A stretch of 64,000 nt of DNA, from contig CM077594.1 in NCBI GenBank assembly GCA_039654915.1, forward strand, positions 17,979,001 through 18,043,000, written 5' to 3'. The position numbers were made by a program, and so were the translations under genes. Below the pieces are notes generated by a model. The model did no database searches, was not told the DNA's origin, and saw only the letters and a list, made by a program, of their open reading frames with translations. Below are positions 1 to 10,981 of the stretch, in pieces (position 1 is the stretch's first letter; each line of letters begins with the position of its first letter). Source of the stretch: Aquilaria yunnanensis. Its lineage: Eukaryota; Streptophyta; Magnoliopsida; Malvales; Thymelaeaceae.

Positions 1-259
1 TCAGAATGGTGGATTTTCGATTTCTTGTTTTACTTCGATTGATTAACCTTTTTTTTTTTTTTAGCGGTTTGAATATTTCAATCGCAGTGATCCCAACTAG
101 ATTGAGTGTGAAATCCAAAATTTCAATCAACTGTTCAAAGAGACGTTTGAACCAGAAATCCAGCCGAAGAATGGTAAGGTTTGTTTCAGAGGCCTTATAT
201 TTTGCCGGTTACTCCTACTGAAAGATAACCAGGAATAGTCTTCTGATGTTTATAAGCAT
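1..259. other. Unassigned AT-rich sequence
   Basis: No domain, inverted repeat or splice pattern could be supported here. A short open frame on the plus strand is not recognisable as a protein. The stretch ends at the TSD-like AGCAT that precedes a solo LTR. Confidence 0.5.
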
Positions 260-1593
260 TGTTGGCCCAAGTGCAACCAAGAAAGAGGTGAATTGGTTGT
301 ATTAAAAACTTTAGCAAAATCAAATTTAACAACTAAATTTACTTAACCAAAAATTAAGAACAAACTAAGCAAGTATAAGGAAAATATAAAGCAAAATATA
401 AAGAGAGACAAGGAAAGAATGCACCGGGATTTATAGAGGTTGAACTCCACCAATCGGAGTTTACGTCCTCTCCTCAAGCTTGCCCACTTGAGATTTCCTC
501 CACTATCTCTTGATCAAGATTACAATGGTGTTTTCTGCAAGGTTTACACCCAACCAATCTCTAGTTTTCTCCAAGGCTCACTAGAAACCACTCCCTAGTT
601 TTCTTCAAGGCTCACTAGAAATCACTCCACACTCAAGAGATTCTAAGACTTGAAATGTTTACAAACTCACAAGCTCACAAAATAGCACTCAAGCTAGATA
701 TACAAGTGAAAGCACAAGTTCTAGGCAAATATCAAGTTTGAGCTCTTTGATGATGGATTCTCTTTTATAGTTGCCAAGAATTATTTCCAAGATGTTTCTC
801 CATGTATTTATGCTCATTTGGGGGCCAAAGAGATGTTAAAGAACCGTTGGAATGATCAGAAAAGTCCTCTTGAAATCTGGTGAACGTTGCTGTCAATTTT
901 GACAAGAAATTGTGTCTGTTGGCCAGTTTCACCCGGGTGAAATATTTTCACTCGGTTGAAAATTCTGTCTGATAACAAAATCCAAGGTTTGACCTCCAAC
1001 GGCTATATTGGTAATTAATGAGTTGTCAGCACTTTATACACGTGAAAATCTGATGTGGCATGAATTTATAATTAATTTTTAAAGATTTTTTGAACCGAAA
1101 AATCACGCGCAAGTCTAGAATTAATGTTTCACCCGGTTGAAAAATTTTCACTCGAGTGTTTTCCTATTCTAGAACCAAAATACTCTCAGGTTCGAAAAAT
1201 CGCTCCAGTTTCACTCGGTTGAAAAATTTTCACTCGAATGATTTTCTTGTCCAGAAGTAAAATGCTCTCGAGTTCGAAAACCGGCTCCAGTTTCAACACG
1301 TTGAAACATTTTCATCCTGTTGAAACTGTAGCTCCAGGATTTTCTTACTTTCAAACTTTCAAACTTCAATGAATTTTTCTCCAAAATGATTTCTTCTTTC
1401 ACAAGCAATGCTTGAATCAACATAAATACTTCAAATATACTTATGAAATAATTTTCCTTCCAAAGATCAAAACTTTATCAATAAAAAACCAATGTATAAA
1501 TCTTTAGGTAAAGCTTTGAAACACATAAAACAAATATGTTTTGTTATCATCAAAATCAAATAAATGTGAGCAATGAATGGAACAAATCCAACA
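260..1593. mobile_element. Solo LTR, probably Copia-type
   Basis: The 1.33-kb segment begins TGTTGG and ends CCAACA, the inverted-repeat ends of an LTR. The flanks carry a near-perfect 5-bp duplication, AGCAT before and ATCAT after. No internal region, primer-binding site or coding sequence follows on either side, so it looks like a solo LTR left by recombination. Read on the minus strand it has a GATTTTGATGATAACAAA stretch just inside the start, as I recall from plant Copia LTRs. A motif of the form TTTCACCCGGTTGAAA recurs about four times between 920 and 1330. The Copia assignment is from memory of similar LTRs. Confidence 0.7.
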
Positions 1594-1975
1594 ATCATTT
1601 TGTTTGATCTTCCATGCAATGGGTCAGGGTGAATGCTGAAATTTCGCTTCTTAGAGCTCATTTGGATGTGGGTGAAGTTTCTTTTAGTATCAGAGTAATA
1701 TAAGAGCAGTAAGCTTTGCAGTTCCTAGTTATGTTGGCTAGGCCTTCTACAGCTGGGCTGTTGCTAGGACTGTAGTTGGCCAGTGGCTTAGATACTTTGG
1801 GTACCAATGAGGGAAGATGAGGCTTTGTGGTAAGAGATAGTGAAGCTCTTCTTCACCTAAATAAGAGGAAAAGTTCGTGGAAGTCTATGGCTTAGACCAA
1901 TGGCTTTGTCCAAGAGTCAAAATCATAAGTGGAAAAGCTGTGCTGAAGCATCAACATTCTGTGTATCTGTTGTTT
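1594..1975. other. Unassigned intergenic sequence
   Basis: About 380 bases of mixed composition between the solo LTR and the hAT-like element. No open frame, repeat or regulatory signal could be supported. Confidence 0.5.
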
Positions 1976-2749
1976 CTCTGCCCTAGAGATAACAATTGAG
2001 TAGGTCGGTTAGATTTGGATCAGGTCATTTAGGTTTGGGTCTAGTCAGGTTAGCATAAATTCAGGTCTAGGTCTGGTTATTTGGGTTTTGGTTGAGTTAG
2101 GTCGAGTTTATTTGGGTTCGGGTTCACTACAGGTCAGGTCAGTTTTAGTCTCGAATAACTTCAGGTTAGGTTTCGGGTCAAATTCAGGTCTACCTTTGTG
2201 TTCGCTCAGGTTACTTGTGCGTAGGCCAAAATGATTGAATCGAATTTGTTTTTTTTTGTTAAACTTTAAATAAAAAAATTCAATTTTTCTTGTGATTTAA
2301 TTAAATTAATTTCTTTAGTATATTTAATTAAAATATTCATAAAAATATTTTTCATTATAGTTTAGTACATATTTAAGTAATTTAACATTGTTAGTAATAT
2401 TTGATTATTTTTCTAAACTCATAACCTTTAACTATAATTGTACAGGTCGTTCAGATTTTCATCCAACTATCACCCAAACATATACTACGACAATTTTGCT
2501 ATGCTTATGTTTTGATGAATTTTTTTTGAAATTACTATAAAATTTAAATCAAGTTCACTATTAGTGACTCAACTGCAAAATTTGAAAATTTTTTGTGAAA
2601 GTGCAATAAAAGTTCCATGTTGTAATTATTATAAGTGACTGAAATGTATTTTTTTAAAATTCAGGTACTTATTACACTATACTTAAAAGTTTAAGGAAGA
2701 ATGTTGTAATTTCAATAATTGCCTATTAAGATTATTAAACTTACTAAAT

Positions 2750-3340
2750 ATAAAAATTACTTCTTTTGGAAAAATCAAAATATGAGACTAACTAAATACG
2801 AAAGTTTCTTCCCCAAATATGATACTTGTAATATATAGAAGTCCCCAAAAAATAGAATTTACTCCCTCCGTCCTAAATTCTTTGCACCATTCACTTTTCA
2901 GCAATTAATCTATGACTTTTTATTTTCCACATTTTAGCACATAAATGAAAAACCTTTATATATATGAATGATAAATCAAGACCTATAGTTTTTAAATATA
3001 TTTTTTAAATTTTTTTAATAAATAATAATATAAATAAATTCAAATCAAACTAGCAAAAAAATCAAATGGAGCAAAGAAAGTGGGACGGATAAAGTACTAA
3101 ATATGGAAATCCCCTCTCAAAATATGAGAATTACTAAACACAAATAATTGATGAAAAAAATGGAACTACAAGATATGGAAGTCCCCTCTCTAAATATGAG
3201 ACTTACTAAATATGAAAGTACAAAAAAAATAGAAGTTACTAATTACGAAAGTCACCATTTCTAAATATGAGATATATTGAATATGAAAGTCTAAAAAAAT
3301 GGAAGTTACTACGCATTGAAACCTATATATTTAGGACTTA
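2750..3340. repeat. Imperfect tandem repeat, about 45-60 bp, split by the Stowaway MITE
   Basis: Short blocks of the form AAATATGAGACTTACTAAAT, AATATGGAAGTCCCCTCTC and AAAAAATGGAAGTTACT recur on both sides of the MITE. The array forms the AT-rich core of the hAT-like element. The unit length is irregular. Confidence 0.55.
2862..3094. mobile_element. Stowaway MITE (Tc1/mariner type)
   Basis: The inverted ends are CTCCCTCCGTCCTAAATTC on the left and, in reverse complement, CTTTATCCGTCCCACTTTC on the right. A TA duplication flanks it (2860-2861 and 3095-3096). The 233-bp AT-rich body has no coding capacity. It lies inside the hAT-like element and is therefore the younger insertion. Confidence 0.85.
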
Positions 3341-3825
3341 TTAAATATGGAAGATAATGAAAGAGGAAAGTTAAGGTTTAGGGTGAGGGTTAAAATCGAG
3401 TCTTGTTGGGATTAGTCATCGAGTTATCTTAGGTTCGAGTCATGTCAGTCTCGGGTTTGGGTCATTTCAGGTTCGAGGTAATTTAGACTCAGGTCATTTA
3501 GGGTTTGGGTCATTCAGGCTCGGGTATCCTTTTAATCAAGTTTGGGTTTAGGTCAGGTTAGATACAGTTATATTCAGGTCGTTGACTTTTTTGTCAAATC
3601 AAGTTAAGTTGGGCTTGGGTTCAAAAGAGTTAGGTCAGGTTATCGGGTCGGGTCAAATTTTGCCATCCCTACTCTGCCCCAAGTCCAACCCGAATAATGG
3701 GAAACGGCATAAGTGTCGCTTATTACCCTTAAATTGTAACAGGTAAATGTGGCATCAGGCAAAGATCATTGCATAATTTAACTGATCTTGGGAAATATCT
3801 TCTTTACATGTGGTCTTTTATTTTT

Positions 3826-5360
3826 GGCTTAAATACCAAATTTACTATTAAACTTTCAAAAGTACTAAATCTCATACTGAATTTTACTTTTGAGACCAAA
3901 TTTACTATTAAACTTACAAAAAAATACCAAATTTACCATTACACCGTTAAGTGACCTTCAAATTGAATGTGAAAATAACAGTTCTAGTCATTGATTTTTC
4001 ATGTTTCTTTTACGAATGCCCTAACATTGTTTATCTAATGGTTGTGCCATCTTCTTCAAGTGATAAAAGACTATCCCCGCCAGCAACGCCAGCCAGCTCC
4101 TGCTCCGTCGCCATACCTTCACAAAGTACCTTCCTAAATGCTATCATTTCATTTTTTTTCCCCAATGTATAATATAAATTGCAATTATAGGTTACTACCA
4201 TAAACTGGAGCTCTGTGTGTTTTTGCTTATAATTTCTAGTTGATGTTGTTGAGATTATAGTGTTAAATACCGCAGTATACCACACAGTATACCGTTTACT
4301 GCGGATACACGGTACAAATGTTTTCACGTTTTTTCATTTTATCACGTTCACGGTATACCGCATATTGCTCACTTTTTATATGTATTTTATCAAAAAAAAT
4401 CACGGTATACCACAAATACTGCGTGATATGTACTACAGTATTTTATTTTTCACAACTATTTTTTTCCATTTTACATAAAAAATATCATAAATATTTAAAA
4501 CATTAAAATATAAATAATACACGAATCATAAAATAAACATTTACTTTTATTTTTTTTTTTGTTACTTTTCTTAATTAATATAAAAATTTAATGGGTGGTA
4601 GCAGCTTAAAGGTTCCTACGGTGTTGAACAATATCTCCTAATAGGATTTCTAGTGTATGCTACTCCAACTGAATATCTTCTATCATATATATTTTATTTA
4701 TATTTGATAAATTATGATGAGAAAAATTAGAATACATATAAAATGTGTAAAAATAAATTATTAAACAATTATGTCATCTTAAAATAATATTCTAACTTTT
4801 ATTTTTTTGCAAAAAGGGCAACGGTATGCAACACAGTATACCATGCGGTATACCTTAAAAATTCGGGGTGCGGTATACCTAGCGGTAACGGTATTTAACA
4901 CCTTGGTTGAGATTGGGGATAAACGAAGAAAAATTGGTAAGATTCTAAAGGTTAATCATTTGGCTGTTTCAGCTAGAATTAGCTGCTCTAGGATTAGGCA
5001 TTCATCGATAAAAGTAAGATCAAAACTGTTAAATTTCAAACATATCAAGAAACAAGTTTCGAAAATGAAGAAAGCTTAATGTGCGATTAATGACTCTAGG
5101 GAGGCCTTCAAAGAAAGTATGCCAGCTACAACTAGAATTGAAGTTGGTGCTGGACTTGTTGAGGAGGATAGCATGATTGTTAGATATGCAAAGTTAGGAC
5201 AATAGTAAAAGAAACATGAAAAATGAAGGACCAAAAATGTGATTTTTCTTGTGATTTGATGGAAAAAAATAACAGTGGTGGTAAATTTGGTTTTAAAAGT
5301 AAAGTTCAGTATTAAATTTGGTACTTTTAAAAGTTTGATGGTCAATTTGGCATTTAAGCC
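3826..5360. mobile_element. MULE-type non-autonomous element with ~200-bp TIRs
   Basis: A perfect 9-bp duplication, TTTATTTTT, flanks the element at 3817-3825 and 5361-5369, the size made by Mutator-like transposases. The inverted repeats run about 200 bases inward from GGCTTAAATACCAAATTT on the left and, in reverse complement, GGCTTAAATGCCAAATTG on the right. Weaker similarity between the two arms continues further in. A hAT MITE has inserted in the middle. No transposase is present. Confidence 0.88.
4256..4905. mobile_element. hAT-type MITE nested in the MULE element
   Basis: The 8-bp duplication GTTGAGAT flanks it exactly (4248-4255 and 4906-4913). The ends are inverted: TATAGTGTTAAATACCG on the left and, in reverse complement, CAAGGTGTTAAATACCG on the right. 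GGTATACCGC-like blocks recur just inside both ends and act as subterminal repeats. It has no coding capacity and is younger than the MULE-type element that contains it. Confidence 0.85.
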
Positions 5361-5380
5361 TTTATTTTTCATTCTGCTCT

Positions 5381-5931
5381 TATTCACGGACCATGCCAGC
5401 ATAGCCAAAGCCGCCTTGCTTCTGATTCATGCAGGGAGTTTCCATCTTGTTCAAACTTGGAGATTCTCCCAAAACACAATGAAGCTCTTCTGGGGAACTT
5501 TCAGCTGGGACTGCCTTTGCTTGGTGCTATCTTAGCATGCTCAGTTCTTGCTCATTTGCTAATTTTAAACATCTAGTAAGTGGTGTGATGATCCTGACAC
5601 TGATTAACTCGAGAAATGATTGTTTCTATATAGTAGTTCACTGACACTTTCCCAACAAAGAAAAAATGATAAATAACTATTAGGACTTGAGACATTTTGA
5701 CATGCAACTATGCAAGTCATTTTATTTGAGCACACAATAGCTATATCAGCTGGACTGCAAACTAAACTTGGCTTGCAGAATTTAATTTCTAGTGGTTCCT
5801 GCATGCCAGCGTGATTGTTGAGACTAATAACTAGACTGGGCTAGACTTATTAGAGGTCGATGGAACTCCATGGCTAGATCACTGGGTAACATAGGTTGCT
5901 GTTATCTAAATACTGGGAACATGATTGTGAC
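5381..5931. other. Intergenic, 3' flank of the protease gene
   Basis: This sequence lies downstream of the minus-strand protease stop codon and would hold its 3' UTR. I saw no other gene, repeat or clear polyadenylation signal that I would defend. Confidence 0.45.
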
Positions 5932-7012
5932 TCAAGAAACTGGGTATGAAGCATGCTTTGCAAGGCCACAAAGACCTTGAGGATCACCAACATTTCTTTT
6001 CATCTTCATGTATCCACCGTCACCCCAATCCTCACCCCATGAGTTTTTTACCAGCCAATACTTGGCCCCATCTGCACTGGTGCCATAGCCAACAACTGTG
6101 ACTGCATGATTCAAAGTTGTTGTGCAAGGTCCTGTAAAGACACCTTCAGAATAGAACCAGAAGGAAGGTCCAGATCCATCAAGAGCCACTGACACAGGTT
6201 GCATGCTTACAGCTTTCAGCAGTGCCATCTCATTAAATCGAGGCACGTTTTCATAACCTTTGATATTGGCCTCTGCTCCTGCGGATTTACAGGTGCCATT
6301 TGTTCCCTTATAGGGGTATTTTGTCTCACTAGAGATTCCTTTGTTTTTCACAATGTAATCAAACGCGTTGTGCATCCAGCCACCACGGCAGCCATCATTC
6401 TTTTTCACGCAATCCACTAGTTGTTGCTCCGAGAGTGAGATTAAGCGACCTGTTTTGATATGTGTGATTCCTTCCACAGCTGCGACAGTTGAAAATGCCC
6501 AGCAACTCCCTGCCAAAATCCAAGTAAGAATTAGCTTAGAACATAAAAAGAATAATAAAATGCTTGCGGAGTAGATGTATATTTTTCTTACCGCAGTCAT
6601 TTTGGTTCTTTATCTTGGTGACAGCACCTTTCTTTCGCCAGTCCATGGTAGGTGGGATAGTGGTCACATTTTCATACATGAATGAATTACTTTCCGATGA
6701 CCCTAAGGTTTTATATCCTGTATATGATGCTAGGAATTCTTCATTTGTCATGTCTGCAAATTTGTTTGTGCTTAACTTGTAACTCTGATTTCCCATATTA
6801 TTGAAGTTTTCTATGAATTCCAGGTTGGCCTTAAATATCTGGAAACGCCTTTCCTCCTCTTCTTTCTGTGCATAGTACCGGCCATGCTGAGTCATCCATT
6901 GATTGAACTTCTCAGCAACGACAGATTCATCTAGCACAAGGGAAGAGGCATTAATCCAAAACCATAAACTAATCAAGCAGAGAACCAAAAACTTTGTGTT
7001 GGTGAAAGCCAT
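5932..7012 (-). CDS. Papain-like cysteine protease (C1A), SAG12-like, two exons
   Basis: Exon 1 is 7012-6592 and exon 2 is 6509-5932. They are joined across an 82-bp GT-AG intron (6591-6510) placed just before the catalytic motif, giving 332 residues, the usual length for the family. Residues 1 to about 24 form a signal peptide. The inhibitor prodomain shows the ERFNIN pattern at about 54-72 and a GNFD-like stretch near 82-93. The mature enzyme starts near residue 120. The active site is complete: Gln137, Cys143 in GSCWAFS, His275 and Asn296 in NSWG. Six further cysteines (140, 174, 181, 214, 269, 321) fit the three papain disulfides. N-glycosylation sequons occur at 75, 115 and 211. Such enzymes are secreted or vacuolar endopeptidases, many of them active in senescence or tapetum degeneration. 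This one looks intact. The start is chosen because signal peptide and prodomain follow it and a TATA box lies about 90 bp upstream. The senescence link is inferred from family resemblance only. Confidence 0.95.
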
Positions 7013-7096
7013 TTTTCAGTTGCCTGGTAAGATCTATCTAATGTCAAGCGACACTTTCTATCTCGAGGCTGTGAGAAGGTACGATCGCTTGCATGG

Positions 7097-7104
7097 TATT
7101 TATA
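7097..7104 (-). promoter_or_regulatory. TATA box of the cysteine protease gene
   Basis: On the minus strand the sequence reads CCTATAAATACC, a near-ideal plant TATA box, 85-92 bp upstream of the start codon. That leaves room for a 5' UTR of about 50-60 bases. Confidence 0.75.
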
Positions 7105-7195
7105 GGCAATGGAGTTCTCTGCTATAACGAAACGCATACTTTTTATTTTTTATTTTTTATTTTTTGCCTCAAGTTGATCTACACTAAAAGTTTTG

Positions 7196-7657
7196 GGAAA
7201 AATGACAAAAACCCCCCTATGGTTTAGTCTAACCTACACTTTGTCCCCTCTATTTTAAAAAACCTACACTTTACCCCTTATCTGTTTTGCAGGGTTCGAC
7301 AACAGCTTTTGAAACCTTATTTTAAACTATCTAATATTAATTTTCTAATAATTTTAAGATTTTTTATATTTTTTGCACAACCAACTAACATTTAAAAAAT
7401 AATAATATGTAATTATAGAGAGAAAAAAATACATTTACATAAAGGAGAAACTGATAATTTAAAATATTTATTAACTATGAAAAAAATACTAAATGGATTG
7501 AAATTACTAGAAGATAATTATCGTATAATTTAAATATAGTTTCAGAAGTTGTTATCAGATAGTGTAGAAAATACTGGGGTAAACTGTAGGTTTCTTAAAA
7601 TAGAGGGGGGCAAACTGTAGGTTAGGGCATACCTCAGAGAATAATTGTAAGTTTTCT
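7196..7657. mobile_element. MULE-type MITE in the proximal promoter region of the protease gene
   Basis: The 9-bp duplication AAAGTTTTG flanks it (7187-7195 and 7658-7666). The ends are inverted, GGAAAAATGAC on the left against AGAAAACTTAC from the right. Further in, both arms share blocks such as CCCTCTATTTTAA and AACCTACA. The 462-bp element has no coding capacity. It sits about 90 bp upstream of the protease TATA box. Confidence 0.85.
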
Positions 7658-7666
7658 AAAGTTTTG

Positions 7667-8800
7667 TGGTGGTAGGGCCCCTGTTGCACTAGGAAAAAGT
7701 AAATGTTGACAGGTCAATGGACGTTTGGGAATATTACAGGGGAAGCTAGCAAATTTGCTGGAGCTTGGGACGTAACTGATTGATCGAAACCATGCACTTG
7801 CCAAATTTGACCGTTACCATCACCTTACTACTGATGTCAGCTTCCTAAGGACAACAGTAAGAGGAATCTTGAATCTTTGGGACCTAGTTGGATTGTTTTT
7901 ATCTACAATGATGATCTCTTTCCACTCTCTGGTATGGCTCTTCATCATCCTTGTCATTTGATATTTTGACAAATGACTAACTTTGGAGAACAAACTTGTG
8001 GGGCTAGATGGTGGCTATTAGCTGAATTCTTGGTCCACAAGCTCACAAGGAACAGCTTGTCCCACACGTGTGACCAGTAGCATAGAGTTCCTTCTCTGAC
8101 TATTAGATGGTTTATCCTTAGAAAATGGCTGCATTGGCTAAAAACTACCGCTCAAAATTCTAGGTCTATCTTCCCAATCTGGGGCTCTAGTCCCAAGCCG
8201 GTTTCGCTCTTTAAAGTTTAACTCTTATATATTACTTGCAAGGCAAGTGGAGATGGATGTTTGCGGTTAGGCTTGAAGAGTGCGTTTCCATATTTTTGTG
8301 GCCATTATTATGTGTGCATATAATTGTAGGTTGATTCTTCTGTGCGCCCGGCGCACGCGTAAACCACCTCCTCAAAGTTATTTTTTATGTACAACTTAGT
8401 CCCTAAATTTTAATTTTTGTCTCATTTTTTTGATTCAAGGAATGGTCAAGTTTTCAAAACTTTTCTCCTACTAGTAATTAAATATTATTGTTAGGAAATT
8501 TTTAGAATATCACCCAAGTTGCGTAGCAATTGTAAGACCCATAGTTGATGTGAAAAGATAGTAAGATTGTGTAAAACGTTGACAAATAAGCTAATAAATA
8601 TATTAATACTAATTGATAATTACTAATGGATAAAATTTTTAGAAATTTAACTAAGTCTGTTTCAAAGAGACAAGAGGAAGAAGAAATTATGGGGAATAGA
8701 ACAATGAAGAACTCACAAACTATATTAATCAAATATGTTGAAAAGAAATTAAGAAATTGGAATATTCCTAAAATGGATAAATGGGATGGTTTATAAAAAA
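7667..8800. other. Intergenic, no gene recognised
   Basis: Mixed sequence between the promoter MITE and the AAAAGAACA array. It holds a perfect GC-rich palindrome at 8342-8356 (GTGCGCC-C-GGCGCAC) that stands out from the AT-rich surroundings. Nothing else could be supported. Confidence 0.45.
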
Positions 8801-8819
8801 TGAACTTTTGATTTCAGAA

Positions 8820-10480
8820 TGACAAACACGAAGGAAAAAAAAATAAATAATGTTTTCTAAAAGAACAAATATGCCATTCTAAAAGAACAAACATACATTC
8901 TGAAAGAACAAACACCAGAAAACAAAAGAACAAGAAGTTTATAGAAACAAGGTTATGTGTAAGAACAAATAGTGTCTTCTATAAGAACAAACACTTAAGA
9001 AACAAAAAATAAATATGTAAAAGAAAGAACAAACAATGTCTTCTAAAAGAATAAACATGCCCTTCTAAAAAAAACAAACATACCCTTCTAAAAAAATAAA
9101 CACAAAAAAATAAAAAGATAAGAAGTTTACAGAAACATGGTCATGTATAAGAACAAATAGTGCCTTATATAAGAATAAACACTTAAGTAACAAAAAATAA
9201 ACATGTAAAAAAAAGAACAAATAATGCCTTCTACAAGAACAAACATGCCTTCTAAAAGAACAAACACACCCTTCTGAAAGAACAAACACCAGAAGACAAA
9301 AGAATAAGAAGTTTATAAAAACAGGGTCATGTATAAGAACAAACAGTGCCTTTTATAAGAACAAACACTTAAGTAACAAAAACTAAATATGTAAAAGAAA
9401 GAAAAAACAATGTCTTCTAAAAGAACAAACATGCCCTTATGAAAGAACAAATACCAGAAGAAAAAAGAACAAGAATTTTATACAAACAGAGTCATGTATA
9501 AGAACAAACAGCATCTTCTATAAGAACAAACACTTAAGTAACAAAAAATAAAAATGTAAAAGAAAGAACAAACAATGCATTCTAAAAGAATAAACATGTC
9601 ATTCTAAAAGAACAAACATACCCTTATGAAAGAATAAACACTAGAAAACAAAAGAACAAGAAGTTTACAAAAAAATGGTCATGTATAAAAACAAACAGTG
9701 CCTTTTATAAGAACAAACACTTAAGTAATAAAAAATAAACATGTAAAAGAAAGAATAAACAATGCCTTCTAAAAGAACAAAAATGTAGACAAGAAAAAAC
9801 AAACATTGCTTTCTAAAAGAACAAACAGGCCCGTAAGTATAAATACCAAAACACAAAAGAACAAGTAATTTATGCAATGCTTGAAAATGTAAAAGAACAA
9901 GCATGCCCTTCTATAAGAGCAAAGAATGCTTTTAAAATAACAGAAAATAAACACATCATAAAAGAAGATAAACAGTATCTCATCAAAAGAACAAACACTT
10001 AAGTAATAAAAAACAAACATTTTCTTCTAAAAGAACAAACACGAAGACAAAAAAGAACAATCAATGCCTACTCAAAGAATAAACAATACCTTTTAAAAGA
10101 ATAAACATACCATTCTAAAAGAATAAGCACGAAGAAACAAAAGAACAAACAGTAGAAAATAAAAAAATGGAAAAGTAGACATATGACATAAAAGAACAAG
10201 AAGAAATAAGAATAATATCATAAATCTAAGTAAAAAAAGGTGAAAAAAAATATTTTAAGAAAATAAGGAGTAAAACATGAAATAAAACAATAGACAAAAC
10301 TTGAAATAATACTAAAATAAGAAGAAAAAAAAAGGGAAACTGGAAAAAGATGAGAAAATAAAAATGGAAAAGGTAAATATACAACAAAACTAAACAAAGA
10401 AAAAAATGAAAATAAATAAAGAAAGAAATAGAAGAATAAGAGAAGAACAAGAAAACAAAATTTAAAAAAAAAATGAAAAG
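8820..10480. repeat. Tandem array of AAAAGAACA-type minisatellite with ~187-bp higher-order unit
   Basis: The plus strand carries a run of roughly 20-22 bp repeats such as TAAAAGAACAAACATGCCC. A longer period is also visible. The landmark AGAAGTTT followed by a GTCATGTATAAG-like block recurs at 8933, 9121, 9307, 9472 (variant) and 9659, giving steps of about 188, 186, 165 and 187 bases. The start (near AACACGAAGGAAAA) and later blocks match the array at 34670-35660 inside the MULE, so this looks like a detached copy of that non-coding DNA. After about 10150 it degrades into A-rich sequence. Open frames across it are repeat artefacts. Confidence 0.85.
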
Positions 10481-10481
10481 G

Positions 10482-10981
10482 GGGATCGTTGGCATTCGAT
10501 CCATTGCCCAGCTTCCCCCAAAATTAAAATATCAGCCATGCTACCCAACTAAATAGTTTGTCCTAAGGTTGCGGAAAAAGAAAAATCTATTATATTTCAT
10601 GAGGGCATGATTGCTTACTTTTCTAAGAAATGGGGTCAAAATGACAATTATTATATTTTTTAAGGATAGCGCACGATATAAACCCGGTCTACAGAAAAGT
10701 TACTCATAATTGTATTGACCACTATCCAGAATCAAACAGGGGTTTTTTGGCCACTATTTTGTACACGTACAATTTTGAATGGGCCATTGTTATGTTATTG
10801 TCATCATTGTTGGTAAGACATTCAATCTAATGTTGCACTCAATATCTAAGAGAAATGGATGACTGAGGATATTAATGTAGCTTTTTACCATGCTCTTGAG
10901 GTTATTCACCTTAATTAACTGGTGTTTCTTTACTTTTAATTGCACCCTTGGCAAATATGAACGGATTGCACTTTTTTTTAA
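10482..10981. other. Intergenic, no feature recognised
   Basis: About 500 bases between the minisatellite array and the next MULE-type element. No gene, repeat or signal could be supported. Confidence 0.45.

Larger units (their letters stand above)
1984..3671. mobile_element. Non-autonomous hAT-like element
   Basis: The element is flanked by a perfect 8-bp direct repeat, CTCTGCCC, at 1976-1983 and 3672-3679, as expected for hAT transposition. Its ends are imperfect inverted repeats: TAGAGATAACAATT on the left and, in reverse complement, TAGGGATGGCAAAATT on the right. Both subterminal regions (about 2000-2230 and 3400-3660) carry degenerate repeats rich in TTCGGGTCAGG. The centre is AT-rich and holds a nested Stowaway MITE. 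There is no transposase, so it depends on a partner in trans. Confidence 0.8.

Noticed and set aside
8820..10480. CRISPR-like array
   Set aside because: The units have no constant repeat plus unique spacers, the sequence is plant nuclear DNA, and the array matches transposon introns.
8870..10504. Several minus-strand frames rich in Phe, Leu, Cys and Ser that look like membrane proteins
   Set aside because: They translate the AAAAGAACA array; the same pattern appears at every array.
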